DNA of 64,000 bases from Methanohalophilus sp. RSK (lineage in GTDB: Archaea; Halobacteriota; Methanosarcinia; Methanosarcinales; Methanosarcinaceae). Below the pieces are notes generated by a model, which worked only from the letters and a program-made list of their open reading frames with translations, was not told the DNA's origin and did no database searches. The position numbers were made by a program, and so were the translations under genes. This document shows positions 34,781-44,898 of this stretch, piece after piece. How positions within the stretch are numbered: position 1 is the stretch's first letter; each line of letters begins with the position of its first letter. Location of the stretch: NCBI RefSeq assembly GCF_003722075.1, contig NZ_RDSK01000001.1, positions 248,001-312,000 on the forward strand, read 5' to 3'.

Positions 34781-35842
34781 TCATTTTAGAAGTTCGTCGA
34801 CTTCAACAGTATCCTTGAGTATCTTGAAGCTCACAAACCCACCGACAAGCAGGTTCATGTAGAATGTCAGTGCCCTCCATGCCACCACAATGATTCCCAG
34901 CATATAAGTAGGCACGAAAACTGAAAACAGTGTGGTTGCCCCAATCTCCGCCACGCCGCTGGAACCTGGTGTTGCAGGTATAATTATCACAATCATCAGT
35001 AGAACCTGGGCCGCATAAACAATGATTATGGAAGGGTACTGGTTTAGGCCCATGAGAAGTACGGGCAACATGGAAAATTCAATGAACCAGAATGCAAATG
35101 TGCATAATATTCCTGCGATTAACCCCTGCCTGCCTTCTTTCAGGAAAAAGAAAATACTGTAGTGAAATTCTTCGAGTTCGGTGTCAATTTTTTCGGAGAC
35201 TTTACAGAAAAAATGTTGTTTTTCCTCTCCAAAAAAATTACTGCATTTTTTTACAGACCATTGGAGAAACCTACGTGTATAATGAGGTTTCCATATTGCA
35301 TACAAAAGCATTCCAAGTACAAAGAAAAGAAATACTTCCCCAAATAAAAGAAGGCTGTCAAGTTTGCTATTGCCCAACACTTCCCCAAAAAAGGATAGCG
35401 CAAATGGTGCGGCTGTTAATATTATTATAGCATCCAGTACCCTTTCACCAAGCACGACTGCGGTGGCACTTCCTACAGGCATCCGATCACTCTGAAGCAG
35501 ATGTATCCTCAATGGCTCTCCTCCTACAGATGAAGGGGTCATTGCTGCAAGGAACGAGCTGGATATAACAATTTCAAATGCCTTTTTGATTTCAAGGTGG
35601 TACCCCAGGGCTCCAGCCATTATTTTAGTCCGGATTCCCCACATAGCAAATCCCAGCAAATGAATACCAGCAGCTACAACAAGGTAAAGTGGGCGGATAT
35701 TGTAAAGACTCTCCGTAGTTTTAGGGTCGATTGTGTAAACGAATACCCCAATTATTGTTACAATACTGATTATTGAAGAAACAGCAAGCCATTTTGCGAA
35801 TTTATTCATCCTTTGCACCTGGTCTTTTTTGCTGGATGCCAT
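34781..35842 (-). CDS. Flippase-like membrane protein (LPG synthase TM / UPF0104)
   Basis: The 353-residue protein has about eight TM helices and the features of the lysylphosphatidylglycerol synthase transmembrane family: the P-S-S-V-G-G-E-P-L-R block (about 100-109), V-V-L-G-E-R-V-L-D (about 124-132), and the P-A-T-P-G-S-S-G-V-A-E segment (about 290-300). Such archaeal proteins are thought to flip or modify glycolipids. Basic N-terminus before the first helix. A later start at 35809 is possible. Sits beside a glycosyltransferase. Confidence 0.86.
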   Translation of the reverse strand: MASSKKDQVQRMNKFAKWLAVSSIISIVTIIGVFVYTIDPKTTESLYNIRPLYLVVAAGIHLLGFAMWGIRTKIMAGALGYHLEIKKAFEIVISSSFLAAMTPSSVGGEPLRIHLLQSDRMPVGSATAVVLGERVLDAIIILTAAPFALSFFGEVLGNSKLDSLLLFGEVFLFFVLGMLLYAIWKPHYTRRFLQWSVKKCSNFFGEEKQHFFCKVSEKIDTELEEFHYSIFFFLKEGRQGLIAGILCTFAFWFIEFSMLPVLLMGLNQYPSIIIVYAAQVLLMIVIIIPATPGSSGVAEIGATTLFSVFVPTYMLGIIVVAWRALTFYMNLLVGGFVSFKILKDTVEVDELLK

Positions 35843-35903
35843 GCTGGTAACGATTTTGCGGAATCAGCATGCAGAGGCTATTCTCTAGATGTATATCAGA
35901 CAT

Positions 35904-37040
35904 TTATATTCTTTGGTATGCTATATCTTCGAGTATCTTTCTCAGTTTTTCTGGTCCATTTATTTCACCGGCAAGTTCTTTCATTTGTTCGGTTTTATCC
36001 CTGTACTTGCCGTTTACGGCTTCTCTGACAGCTTCGAGTATTTCCGAAGCTGAAGCCTTGTAATCCATCTGTTTTCCACATCCTTTAGCTTCAAGTCCCT
36101 CTGCATTATTTTGCTGTTCGCTATGTCCCCTGTCAGGGAATGACAACATTGGCACGCCATAGGCAAGAGCCTCCATCATCGTTGTATGGCCACCAGGGGC
36201 AATTGCCAGGTCGCAGCTTTTAAGATAGGGGAACTGGTCGGGAATAAATGGTAGAAGTTCTGCATTATCAGGAAGGGGGGGTAGCTCTTCTTTATCAAGA
36301 CCGGGGCCGGAGAGCAGGGTATAGTTGATGGTGCTATCCATACTGGCAGCTTCGATTATTCTGCGGAAAATAGGTGCTCTGTAACCAAAACCACCTATGA
36401 GGGAAAGGACATGAGGTCTGGGCAGATCCTGTGCTATCACATCTCCATAATTTCTGGCGGGCAGAGGGCCCGTATACTCCACTTTTGAAATAGATTCATC
36501 CTCAAAGTTGAGATTCAGTGCACAGATTGTATTGGGTTGTGGGTAATCGGGTATGATTGTCCTATCCACGCGTTTGAAAATTCCGTTGTAGAATTCTTTC
36601 GCAATTTTTCCCAGGCCCTGAAACAAATAATTCTCCTGAAAGAATATTTCCATATTGGATTGGTTTACCATCAATGCAACAGGTATCTTTCTTCTCAGGG
36701 CCGTTATAGTTCCAAGGTAATAACTGTCCGAGAGAATTACATCCGGTTTTTCTTCGTCAACAAGGTTTTGAACATTGAAAAGGCCGGCTACCTGTCCCAA
36801 CTTAATACTCTCCTTTATGGATTTTGCCAGGTTAAGAGAGCCTTTCTCTCCCACAAGTCGAATTTCAGGAGGGATATCTCTTACATTCATTCCATGTTCT
36901 GCCAGAAACTGTGCGGAATAGCCATAAGCACCACAGGTGACTTCATGTCCTGCCCTGGATAATTCCCTGCCGGCTGCAAGGCACCTGCCTGTATGACCAA
37001 GCCCCTCCCCACAAACGAATATGAATATCTTGAGTGACAT
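35904..37040 (-). CDS. MurG-like glycosyltransferase (MJ1255 family)
   Basis: A GT-B fold sugar transferase of 378 residues: I-F-I-F-V-C-G-E-G-L-G-H-T-G-R (about 5-19, the N-terminal Gly-rich loop), D-V-I-L-S-D-S-Y (about 100-107), and the nucleotide-sugar motif I-A-P-G-G-H-T-T-M-M-E-A-L-A-Y-G-V-P (about 279-296). It probably adds a sugar to a lipid or surface carrier at the inner membrane face. Downstream on the same strand (61 bases) lies the flippase-like gene, so the two may build and move a glycolipid. Confidence 0.87.
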   Translation of the reverse strand: MSLKIFIFVCGEGLGHTGRCLAAGRELSRAGHEVTCGAYGYSAQFLAEHGMNVRDIPPEIRLVGEKGSLNLAKSIKESIKLGQVAGLFNVQNLVDEEKPDVILSDSYYLGTITALRRKIPVALMVNQSNMEIFFQENYLFQGLGKIAKEFYNGIFKRVDRTIIPDYPQPNTICALNLNFEDESISKVEYTGPLPARNYGDVIAQDLPRPHVLSLIGGFGYRAPIFRRIIEAASMDSTINYTLLSGPGLDKEELPPLPDNAELLPFIPDQFPYLKSCDLAIAPGGHTTMMEALAYGVPMLSFPDRGHSEQQNNAEGLEAKGCGKQMDYKASASEILEAVREAVNGKYRDKTEQMKELAGEINGPEKLRKILEDIAYQRI

Positions 37041-37091
37041 ATTTATGGATTATTCTTTTTTACTGATACTATGTTCAATTAATGTCATTCT

Positions 37092-37514
37092 TCACAATTT
37101 TTCTGCAGGTGGTGTTGTGTTGAGTTTGACATACTTGACACCTTTCAGGGAAATGAGATTTTCATCAAGTTTCTTTATTTTCTCCCCGTCCCCGTCAAAG
37201 ATTATGATTTCCATACAATTCTCAGGGTCAAGATGTATATGGATTGAAGTTTTAATAAGGTCTGTGTAGCCATGTTGTGCGTCTGCAATGGCATTGGACA
37301 ACCCTCTTTTTGTATGATCATAGATCAGGGTTATAGTACCAACTCTTCTGCCACTGATATCGCCCATCCATTCATGATAATTTATATAATTTCGAATAGC
37401 ATCCCTTATTCCTTCAGACCGGGATGAGTAACCACGCTGTTCTATAATGGAATCAAACTTTTCCAGCAGATTATTGGGCAGGGAAACTCCGATTCGCATA
37501 AGTTCTTGTTCCAT
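37092..37514 (-). CDS. nikR: Nickel-responsive regulator NikR
   Basis: A ribbon-helix-helix repressor of nickel uptake; nickel is needed for F430 and hydrogenases. The 140-residue product starts with the RHH domain ([16 protein letters not shown]), then an ACT-like metal domain with the ligands in Y-D-H-T, the H-I-H-L-D-P-E-N-C cluster (His near 92 and 94, Cys near 100) matching the His-His-Cys site. ATG 37514 faces purC across about 135 bp. The target nickel transporter is not in this window, so regulation is in trans. Confidence 0.93.
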   Translation of the reverse strand: MEQELMRIGVSLPNNLLEKFDSIIEQRGYSSRSEGIRDAIRNYINYHEWMGDISGRRVGTITLIYDHTKRGLSNAIADAQHGYTDLIKTSIHIHLDPENCMEIIIFDGDGEKIKKLDENLISLKGVKYVKLNTTPPAEKL

Positions 37515-37650
37515 GTTATCACCTTTATTTCAATTGTTTTGCGTATTAATAATATTTTGTGTTACTTTAAGTTGCTATATATTATACTATGTGTAAACGT
37601 TGTGATAGATTTATATTGGATTTTGTGTATCTACTATGGAAGGAGATTGC

Positions 37651-38382
37651 ATGATGTCTGATATCCAGGTCAAGGAAGAACTATACTCAGGAAAGGCCAA
37701 GACCATCTATACAACGAATGATCCGGAAGTACTTGTATCCCATTTCCGGGACAGTCTTACCGCTTTTGATGGCAAGAAGAAAAGTGAAGCTGAGAAAAAG
37801 GGATATTATAATGCCCAGATATCTCGCAAGTTGTTCGAGATGCTTGAAGATGAGGGTATAAATACCCATTATCTTGGGATGTTTGACGATGAACGGATGC
37901 TTGTGGAAAAAGTGGAAATAATTCCTATTGAGGTGATTCCACGCAACATAGCTGCAGGTTCTATCACCCGGAAATATCCCTTCAATGAAGGGGACGAATT
38001 CAAAGAACCCGTGCTTGTTATGGATTATAAGAGCGATGAATATGGGGATCCCATGCTGAACGAGGACATAGCCATTTCCCTCGGGATAGCCACAAGTGAG
38101 GATATTGCAAAGATCCGTGAACTTGCCCTGAATATCAATTCCATTCTCAAAACGTATATGGAAAACCAGGGCCTTTTACTCGTTGACTTCAAACTTGAGT
38201 TCGGTTGGGCAAACGGTGAAATTGTGCTTGCCGATGAAATATCCTGTGACACCTGTCGTTTTTGGGATGCAGGTACCCGTGAATCCCTGGATAAGGATGT
38301 ATTCAGGTTTAACAAGGGTGATGTCTCCGGAACCTATGAAAAATTGGCGCGCCGCCTTGTCCCCGAAATATTTGAAAATTGA
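37651..38382 (+). CDS. purC: SAICAR synthase
   Basis: Joins CAIR and aspartate, with ATP, in purine synthesis. The 243-residue product has Y-S-G-K-A-K-T-I-Y (about 10-18), [23 protein letters not shown] (about 94-103) and L-V-D-F-K-L-E-F-G, then [16 protein letters not shown] 37651 follows AAGGAG at six bases; an ATG at 37636 opens 15 bases earlier but is itself just before that ribosome site. Monocistronic in appearance. Confidence 0.95.
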   Translation: MMSDIQVKEELYSGKAKTIYTTNDPEVLVSHFRDSLTAFDGKKKSEAEKKGYYNAQISRKLFEMLEDEGINTHYLGMFDDERMLVEKVEIIPIEVIPRNIAAGSITRKYPFNEGDEFKEPVLVMDYKSDEYGDPMLNEDIAISLGIATSEDIAKIRELALNINSILKTYMENQGLLLVDFKLEFGWANGEIVLADEISCDTCRFWDAGTRESLDKDVFRFNKGDVSGTYEKLARRLVPEIFEN

Positions 38383-38536
38383 ACTGTAAATATCATTGCT
38401 GGCAGGCTGTTGGCTGTATGCTTTAAGTCTGTTTGGTGTATGCGGTTGTCTTCATCAATTCTGTAAGATGTCAGGCTCCGCTACATCCCCTTTCTTTTTC
38501 TAACCATTTTTATTGCTGCATACCGGCTGTGGATAC

Positions 38537-39754
38537 TTATGACAAAAACCGTGATAGCGTTGTTTGCTCCTTTACATAAGGCAGAAGCTCTGATTTTTCT
38601 CTCCACTGGTAGAAGGGTGTATTGATGCGTCTACTCATATCCATCAGTGCTTCTTCCAGTGTTTCAAAAGAATCTGGCTTTGTTGAAAGAGCATTGCGTG
38701 CGGCTTCTCTGACAACCCATACCCCCAGGGGTGCCCAGTAATCAGGAGTAATTTCTCTGATCGCAAATACTGCAGCCTGTTTTCTTATGTTTTCAAGTTT
38801 TTCCAGAACCGGCAGACGGGCTGCATAATAGCCTCCTGCCAGGGGAGAGTATCCTTTTTTCCCTGAAGTTCCTTCCATGTCCTGCCCAATCCAGACTTTG
38901 TCTGCAGACCACACCGTACGTGCCATCCACAATTCCAGCAGCTCAAAAGAATAACTCCTGGGTATCAACAGTATTTCGAAATGGTTTCCAAGGCTACCTC
39001 CGCTGTATAGTTGTATGTCCTTTATTTCGGGGTAATCCAGTAAACCTTTTGACAGTTCTTTGCCCACCATATCATCTGTGGCGGTAATTGCCCAGCGGGT
39101 GGGGACAAGTTTTGTTTCCTGCCCGAGCAAACCGATGGAAAGAAGCCGTGTAATATGTTCACAGCCAACCTTGTGGCCATAAAGTTCCAGGGCAGCATCC
39201 GTGGCTTTTACATCGGTATCATAGGTCAGGTAGTCAACTTTACCAGGAACCTTCGGATTTTCTGCGATATCAAAACTTTCCATTTTTCCGGCCGGCCCCA
39301 TCGGTGTGAGTACACCATCGAATTTTTGGGCAGGCTTTAAGGGTTTGCTGAGCAACACTTCTGTATCCACAGGTTTGCGGGAAAGTGCCATTTCCTGGGC
39401 TTTTTCTATCAGGCGACTTTTTTCAAATTGTTTTACTTTGACAGTAGTGTTAGCCCGTACCAGCTGGCACCTTTTTTGTATGATCTCGTCGATTCCCATG
39501 CCAAGGAGTGCATGAGGGTCCTCCAGCTGTGCAGCGTCCTCACTTTCCATTAAAGGAGGTATCATGGGTCCGGCACTTACCTCGGGATAGCCATACCTAC
39601 CAACAAATACAGCAGGTGGAGATGCTCCAAAAATAGTTTTTTCCCCTTGCTTTTGAGGGGAATGTTTAGCGGTGGCCCTGAATTTTTCAAGTATGGGGCA
39701 CCGCGCTCTTCCACAAAGTCCTTTCCCTTTACATTCAATACACCGGTTTTTCAA
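38537..39754 (-). CDS. nreA: DNA repair protein NreA
   Basis: Nre proteins protect archaea against DNA damage and bind PCNA. The 405-residue product starts with a Cys-rich zinc-finger-like segment (C-I-E-C-K-G-K-G-L-C-G-R-A-R-C-P, about 4-19), then F-V-G-R-Y-G-Y-P, and ends in Q-T-T-L-S-R-F-L-S, a PCNA-interacting peptide (Q-x-x-L-x-x-F-L). The start is TTG 39754 overlapping the stop of the upstream HTH gene as TTGA. That coupling ties a small regulator to repair. Confidence 0.93.
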   Translation of the reverse strand: MKNRCIECKGKGLCGRARCPILEKFRATAKHSPQKQGEKTIFGASPPAVFVGRYGYPEVSAGPMIPPLMESEDAAQLEDPHALLGMGIDEIIQKRCQLVRANTTVKVKQFEKSRLIEKAQEMALSRKPVDTEVLLSKPLKPAQKFDGVLTPMGPAGKMESFDIAENPKVPGKVDYLTYDTDVKATDAALELYGHKVGCEHITRLLSIGLLGQETKLVPTRWAITATDDMVGKELSKGLLDYPEIKDIQLYSGGSLGNHFEILLIPRSYSFELLELWMARTVWSADKVWIGQDMEGTSGKKGYSPLAGGYYAARLPVLEKLENIRKQAAVFAIREITPDYWAPLGVWVVREAARNALSTKPDSFETLEEALMDMSRRINTPFYQWREKSELLPYVKEQTTLSRFLS

Positions 39755-40110
39755 TCATCTTCACCGCACAGGATACAATATCCTACTTCTGGTGCATTCT
39801 TGTAAAGCCAGCCGGACTTCTGGACATGTTTGCATACTTCACACATACGTTTTACTTTTTGCTTGGGGGTTAGGCCATCCGTTGCAAGACAGAAGGCAAA
39901 ATTACGGATTTCTTCATTTGTATTTTCAGAAAATCCTACTTCTGCACCTCTTTTCTCACTGACGTACTGAGATACGGCGGCTCTTGACAGGCCCAATAGG
40001 TTGGCCACCTGTTGCTGTGTGCACTTATGTTCATTCATAAGCTCACGTGCAAGTACGGCTCTTATGGCTGGCAATACCCTTTGCACCATTATTTCACAGG
40101 TAGGTTTCAT
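39751..40110 (-). CDS. HTH regulator with C-terminal Cys pairs
   Basis: The 119-residue protein has a helix-turn-helix of Cro/C1 type (about 29-53: C-T-Q-Q-Q-V-A-N-L-L-G-L-S-R-A-A-V-S-Q-Y), then a tail with C-E-V-C, and a last C-I-L-C-G-E near the end, four Cys that could hold zinc or an Fe-S cluster. The stop overlaps the nreA TTG start, so it is the first gene of a two-gene operon with a DNA-repair protein. A damage or redox sensor role is inference. Confidence 0.82.
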   Translation of the reverse strand: MKPTCEIMVQRVLPAIRAVLARELMNEHKCTQQQVANLLGLSRAAVSQYVSEKRGAEVGFSENTNEEIRNFAFCLATDGLTPKQKVKRMCEVCKHVQKSGWLYKNAPEVGYCILCGEDD

Positions 40111-40287
40111 TTAATGGTATCCTCTATGTTATTTTTATTCAGATGACACTAATCCCTCTCTTTACTGCAGGATAAGGTGCTATAAGTAACTGAAAAGGCC
40201 GGCTCAAAAAAGATTTTGTGTTTCTTCCTTTTGCCGGGACAGATGTTTTTCGGATTTCTGTCATTTAATTAGTCATTGAAAAAAGTT

Positions 40288-40596
40288 TTAATTCTTGATC
40301 TGATCGGGAGAAAACCCTTTCTGGACCAGAACGTCTTTCATCCTTCCAAGATGATTGCCCTGCAACTCCACGGCATTGCCCCGTACTGTACCACCGCAGG
40401 CGAATTTTGATTTGAGGTATGTTGAAAGTTCATGGAGGTCAATTTCATTGGCATCAAAACCTTCTACCACTGTAACTTCTTTTCCATACCTTCGCCTGTT
40501 TACCTTTACGGTTATTCTCTGTTGCTCCTTGGCCACTTCTTCGCAGATACACAATTCTTTTGGCAATCCGCAAACAGAGCACATTTCTGAACTCAT
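40288..40596 (-). CDS. Translation initiation factor SUI1/eIF1
   Basis: Archaeal aIF1 helps the ribosome select the start codon. The 102-residue product begins with a zinc-knuckle-like [13 protein letters not shown] (about 6-18), then the SUI1 fold: [31 protein letters not shown] (about 64-74) and L-Q-G-N-H. The region between it and the HTH gene (about 177 bp) holds nothing I recognise. Divergent from the DUF192 gene. Confidence 0.93.
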   Translation of the reverse strand: MSSEMCSVCGLPKELCICEEVAKEQQRITVKVNRRRYGKEVTVVEGFDANEIDLHELSTYLKSKFACGGTVRGNAVELQGNHLGRMKDVLVQKGFSPDQIKN

Positions 40597-40673
40597 CTTC
40601 TGGTTTTTCCTCCGAAAATTTAGTATTATGTTGTCTGTATAATTTATATACAGACAAATAGAAGTTAAATGCG

Positions 40674-41033
40674 ATGCTATTAAAAGTTAATGGTAAAATG
40701 ATTGCAAGAGACGTTGACATGGCCGAAACGTTACTGAAAAGAACCAGGGGCCTGATGTTCAGGACACATATCCCGCAAGATTATGCTATGTTTTTTTCCA
40801 TAAATAAACCCTGCAAGTTTTCCATACATATGCTTTTTGTTCCCTTCTCCCTGGATGTTTTTTTCCTTGATTCGAATTATCGCATAACACAAATTGAATC
40901 ACTTCGCCCCTGGCTGGGTTTTGCCCGCGCAAAAAATGCAACCCGATATATGGTTGAAATGCCTGCAGGTTCCGTGGAGAAACATGGACTTGAGGTAGGG
41001 CAGCAGATGTCCCTGGAAAACACCCATACATAA
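40674..41033 (+). CDS. DUF192 family protein
   Basis: The 119-residue protein fits DUF192: [14 protein letters not shown] (about 19-32), the [10 protein letters not shown] block, [17 protein letters not shown] (about 51-67) and [16 protein letters not shown]. No signal peptide. Function of the family is not established. ATG 40674 faces the aIF1 gene. Followed by purL after about 60 bp. Confidence 0.86.
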   Translation: MLLKVNGKMIARDVDMAETLLKRTRGLMFRTHIPQDYAMFFSINKPCKFSIHMLFVPFSLDVFFLDSNYRITQIESLRPWLGFARAKNATRYMVEMPAGSVEKHGLEVGQQMSLENTHT

Positions 41034-41094
41034 GAAATGTTTATTTACATGCCCTATTTATGGGTACATCATTCCAATTTAATGAGGTTCTCAC

Positions 41095-43239
41095 ATGCTA
41101 CCTGAAGATGACCTGAAGATCATTGTAGAAAAAATGGGACGGCAGCCGAATAACGTGGAGCAGGGTTGTTTTCTCAATCTCTGGAGTGAACATTGCTCCT
41201 ATCGCTCCAGTGCCCCACTGCTTAAGAGTTTTACAACTACCGGTGACCGTGTAATCATAGGTCCTGGTGATGATGCTGCAATTGTGCGGTTTGGTGACGG
41301 CTGGGTACTTGCCCTGGGTATGGAAAGCCATAATCATCCGTCCTATGTCGATCCCTACAATGGCTCGGCTACAGGCGTGGGAGGCATTGTCCGTGATATC
41401 ATCTCCATGGGTGCCCGGCCAATTGCCCTTATGGATCCGCTCTATTTCGGTCCCCTGAACACTCCTAAGAACCTGTATCTGTTCGAGCATATTATCGAAG
41501 GCATCGGGGGGTATGGTAACTGTATAGGTGTGCCGGTTGTCAGGGGTGAAGCATTTTTTGATGAACGCTACAGCGGCAATCCTCTGGTGAATGTTGTATG
41601 TGTGGGGCTTGCCCGTCAAGATCAGCTTGTAACTGCCACTGCCCAAAAGGCAGGGAATAAGATAGTACTTATTGGTTCCACCACCGGACGTGATGGTCTG
41701 GGTGGTGCCTCTTTTGCTTCCAGGGATCTCTCCGAAAGCGCCGAGGCAGAGGATCGCCCCAGTATCCAGATTGGTGATCCTTTTACTGAAAAACTTCTTA
41801 TTGAATTATCTCTTGAAGCGGTTGCAGAAGGTGTCGTAAAATCCTGCCGTGACTTAGGAGCTGCCGGACTTGCAGGTGCTTCTTCAGAAATGGCCTCCAA
41901 GGGTAATCTGGGGATTCATATTATTGCGGACGAAGTACCCCAGCGGGAGGCAGGGATGAATGCCTTTGAGATTATGATAGCAGAATCCCAGGAGCGTATT
42001 CTTTTCGAGGTGGAACCTGAAAATGTGGACTATATGCTCCAGCTTGCCGAAAAATATGACCTGAACGGTGCTGTCATTGGCGAATTGACCGAGAGGCCTT
42101 ACTTTACAGTTGAGTTTGAAGATAAAACGGAGACGGATATTCCCATTCATCTATTAACAGAAGGTGCACCCACCTTTGAGCGTCCTTCCACGCCCTTTAC
42201 AGTCAAAAAAGATCCTGTGCCGGATGCAGCAGGGGACCTGAAACAGGCAGTGCTTGATGTACTTGCATCCCACAATATGGCTTCAAAAGACTGGATATAT
42301 CGCCAGTATGATCATGAAGTCCAGATACGGACAGTAGCCAAACCCGGAGGAGATTCTGCTATCCAGCGGATTATCGGTGACAGGGGTATAACTCTTTCAT
42401 GTGGTTGTAATCCCAGGCATACCTATCTCGATCCTTATGAAGGAGGAAAGGGAACCCTTGCTGAAAATGCAATGAACCTTGCTGTAAAAGGTGGGCGTGG
42501 CCTGGCACTGGTGGATTGCCTGAATTTTGGCAACCCGGAAAAACCTGATATCTACTGGCAATTCAAGTATGCCATAAATGGATTGGCTGATGCAGCACGT
42601 GACCTCTCCATTCCGGTGGTAGGGGGTAATGTTTCCCTGTACAACGAGAGTGAAGAACATCATACCGCAATCCTGCCAACTCCTGCAATAGGTGTTGTGG
42701 GAGAAGTGGAGAATGTTTCTGCGGTCCCATCCTCGGAATTTACAGGGGCAGGCCAGTCTGTCATCCTTGTGGGAACCACAAAAGCAGAACTGGGTGGTTC
42801 GGAATACTATAATCTAAGGGGTAGTCCAAATGCAGGGGATGTCCCGCAAGTGCCGGCTGATATGGCGGCAATAGTTGAGTCCCTGATCACAACTATCAGG
42901 GCTGGTAAAGTCGCTGCTTCTCACGATGTTTCACAGGGTGGACTTGCAGCTGCTCTCTGTGAGATGTGTGGGTATGTGGGTGTAAAAGTGAACCTCTCTG
43001 AGATTGCAGGGGATATGTCAGCAGAAGAACTCCTCTTTTCCGAATCCCATGGCAGGGCTCTGCTTGCAACAGATGACCCGGATGCAGTCTCTGCACAGCT
43101 TGGCAATATCCCGCACGTTGTAATCGGTACTACCGGTGGTAGCAGTCTAAGGATTACAGTAAGCAATGAGCACATTGAAGTAGATCTGGATGAGATTAAA
43201 AATGCCCGTGCTTCGCTAACCCGATTGATGATGGAATAA
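41095..43239 (+). CDS. purL: FGAM synthase large subunit
   Basis: Converts FGAR and glutamine-derived ammonia to FGAM. The 714-residue form is the small PurL type that works with separate PurS and PurQ, neither of which is in this window. Motifs: [12 protein letters not shown] (about 23-34), [16 protein letters not shown] (about 77-85), the two AIRS halves with [17 protein letters not shown] (about 603-611) and S-E-S-H-G-R. Converges with the cysteine desulfurase gene, two bases apart. Confidence 0.96.
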   Translation: MLPEDDLKIIVEKMGRQPNNVEQGCFLNLWSEHCSYRSSAPLLKSFTTTGDRVIIGPGDDAAIVRFGDGWVLALGMESHNHPSYVDPYNGSATGVGGIVRDIISMGARPIALMDPLYFGPLNTPKNLYLFEHIIEGIGGYGNCIGVPVVRGEAFFDERYSGNPLVNVVCVGLARQDQLVTATAQKAGNKIVLIGSTTGRDGLGGASFASRDLSESAEAEDRPSIQIGDPFTEKLLIELSLEAVAEGVVKSCRDLGAAGLAGASSEMASKGNLGIHIIADEVPQREAGMNAFEIMIAESQERILFEVEPENVDYMLQLAEKYDLNGAVIGELTERPYFTVEFEDKTETDIPIHLLTEGAPTFERPSTPFTVKKDPVPDAAGDLKQAVLDVLASHNMASKDWIYRQYDHEVQIRTVAKPGGDSAIQRIIGDRGITLSCGCNPRHTYLDPYEGGKGTLAENAMNLAVKGGRGLALVDCLNFGNPEKPDIYWQFKYAINGLADAARDLSIPVVGGNVSLYNESEEHHTAILPTPAIGVVGEVENVSAVPSSEFTGAGQSVILVGTTKAELGGSEYYNLRGSPNAGDVPQVPADMAAIVESLITTIRAGKVAASHDVSQGGLAAALCEMCGYVGVKVNLSEIAGDMSAEELLFSESHGRALLATDDPDAVSAQLGNIPHVVIGTTGGSSLRITVSNEHIEVDLDEIKNARASLTRLMME

Positions 43240-43241
43240 AA

Positions 43242-44420
43242 TCAGGCCAGGGTGGTTATCTGTTCAACGGTTTCCACCAGGGCATCAACTTCTTCTTCGG
43301 TGTTATACAAGGCAAAAGATGCCCGCACCGTTCCTTCCAGACCCATGAAATCAATTCCCGGCATGGCACAGTGGTAACCGCTGCGCAGGCATATCTGCCG
43401 GGTTTCATCCAGTATCATTGCCACATCATGAGGATTGAGTCCCCGGACATTGAAAGGCACGACTGCACCCCTGTTATCCGGGCCGTATACTTCCACTCCT
43501 TCTATTTGTGCAAGTCTGTATGCGGCATTTTGTGCCAGTTGTCTTTCATGTTTCTCTATGTCGCTGACACCTATTTCTTGAACATATTTCACAGCCCTTC
43601 CCAGTCCGATTCCTCCCGGGATGTTTGGTGTCCCGGCTTCAAACCTGGCTGGTGTTTCTTCCAGTTCATAGCCTGTGGTGGTAACCGATCTTACTGCTCC
43701 TCCTCCTACATTGAGGGGCTTGATTGAATCTGGTTCTTTAATGTATGCCACACCGGTTCCCTGGGGGCCCAGCAAACCTTTATGTCCAGGGGTTACGAAA
43801 AAATCGCAATCCATCTGTTTGAGGTTCACCGGCATGTGTCCTGCGGATTGGGAACCATCTATCAGGCAGAGGCTTTTGTGGTCCCGGGCAAGTTTGCACA
43901 TGCTATCCACATCCTGTATGGAGCCAAAGGAATTGGATATGTGGGTAACTGCCAAAAGACGTGTGGAAGGGCGGATGTGCTGCTCCAGGGCTTCCACGGA
44001 AATATGCCCTTCACTATCTGGCTCCATGATGGTAAGTTCGACTCCTCTTTCCCTGAGTTCCATCCAGGGGAGCAGGTCTGAGTGATGTTCAACCAGAGTG
44101 GTTACTATGTGGTCTCCTTCCTGCCAGTCTATGCCCCGGGCTATCAGATTAAGGCCTTCGGTTGCATTCTTGGTAAAAATGGTATTTTCTGCCGGGCAGT
44201 TCAGAAAGTCAGCTATTGTTTCCCTGGCATCTTCAAAATGATCAGTGGTCTGGCGGGCCAGGTGATGGGCTCCCCTGCCGTGGTTTGCCGCATACCTGAA
44301 GAAATAGTCTTCCATGGCCTTTACCGCCTGCACCGGGGTCTGGGTGGTGGCGGCATTGTCCAGATAGATGTTATCCTTTAATACGGGGAAATCTGCACGT
44401 ATCTTTTCTACGTCATACAT
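43242..44420 (-). CDS. Cysteine desulfurase-like class V aminotransferase (SufS type)
   Basis: A PLP enzyme of 392 residues that moves sulfur from cysteine. Marks: Y-L-D-N-A-A-T-T-Q-T-P near the start, H-H-S-D-L-L-P (about 113-119), the H-K in V-T-P-G-H-K-G-L-L-G-P (Schiff-base Lys near 214), and R-S-G-Y-H-C-A (about 347-353) with the reactive Cys. SufS-type by length and R-S-G-Y-H-C. No adjacent SufBC, SufU or IscU gene was seen here. Many methanogens lack such enzymes, but Methanosarcinaceae often keep one. Confidence 0.91.
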   Translation of the reverse strand: MYDVEKIRADFPVLKDNIYLDNAATTQTPVQAVKAMEDYFFRYAANHGRGAHHLARQTTDHFEDARETIADFLNCPAENTIFTKNATEGLNLIARGIDWQEGDHIVTTLVEHHSDLLPWMELRERGVELTIMEPDSEGHISVEALEQHIRPSTRLLAVTHISNSFGSIQDVDSMCKLARDHKSLCLIDGSQSAGHMPVNLKQMDCDFFVTPGHKGLLGPQGTGVAYIKEPDSIKPLNVGGGAVRSVTTTGYELEETPARFEAGTPNIPGGIGLGRAVKYVQEIGVSDIEKHERQLAQNAAYRLAQIEGVEVYGPDNRGAVVPFNVRGLNPHDVAMILDETRQICLRSGYHCAMPGIDFMGLEGTVRASFALYNTEEEVDALVETVEQITTLA

Positions 44421-44461
44421 GCAGGCAAGTTATTGATAAAGAGTAAAATAGGTTTTGCAGG

Positions 44462-44614
44462 TTATTTGGCCTGCATCCCGCCTACCATAAAATGGTAGAG
44501 TTCCTCATCATCTTCATTAAGTTTGCCTTCTGTATGTCCTCCGACTACTGAATGGCATTTTCCCTTCTTGTCTTCACATCTCAAAACATCATGTTTTTTC
44601 ATTATAGTTGTCAT
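44462..44614 (-). CDS. Small protein, 50 aa
   Basis: Found by reading the minus strand: ATG 44614 is preceded by AGGAGGT eight bases away and the frame closes with TAA. The product M-T-T-I-M-K-K-H-D-V-L has a C-E-D-K-K-G-K-C-H motif (about 13-21), then G-G-H-T-E-G-K and an acidic stretch, ending in V-G-G-M-Q-A-K. The Cys/His pattern could bind a metal. I do not recognise a family. It follows the divergent ycaO promoter region; the rest of 44615-44898 shows only TATA-like TATATATATTTAT near 44719. Confidence 0.6.
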   Translation of the reverse strand: MTTIMKKHDVLRCEDKKGKCHSVVGGHTEGKLNEDDEELYHFMVGGMQAK

Positions 44615-44898
44615 ATGGTATAACCTCCTGTCTTCTTCAATTTCAATACTCTGCTGCCATACATGACCCCTCAGGCATCAGCAGCATATCAGAATATTAA
44701 ACAACTTTATCAGTGTTCTTTCTATATATATTTATTTGTTGATTGTTTTTTGTCGGGTTAGGGAAATGCATTACATTGGTGGTATAATTCTCATTTTTCC
44801 TTACATTTACCAATAAATTATTCTTAAGTGCCATGTCATCGGCCCCTGCAATACCTGTTATCGTAAGGATTATTAGCGATGCAGGAGACTTCCCTTCC

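Noticed and set aside
37515-37650. NikR operator between nikR and purC
   Set aside because: I saw AT-rich sequence and TATA-like boxes but no clear long inverted repeat with the known NikR spacing.
44833-44898. 22-residue extension of YcaO
   Set aside because: It matches no YcaO start and lacks a ribosome site; kept only as an alternative.
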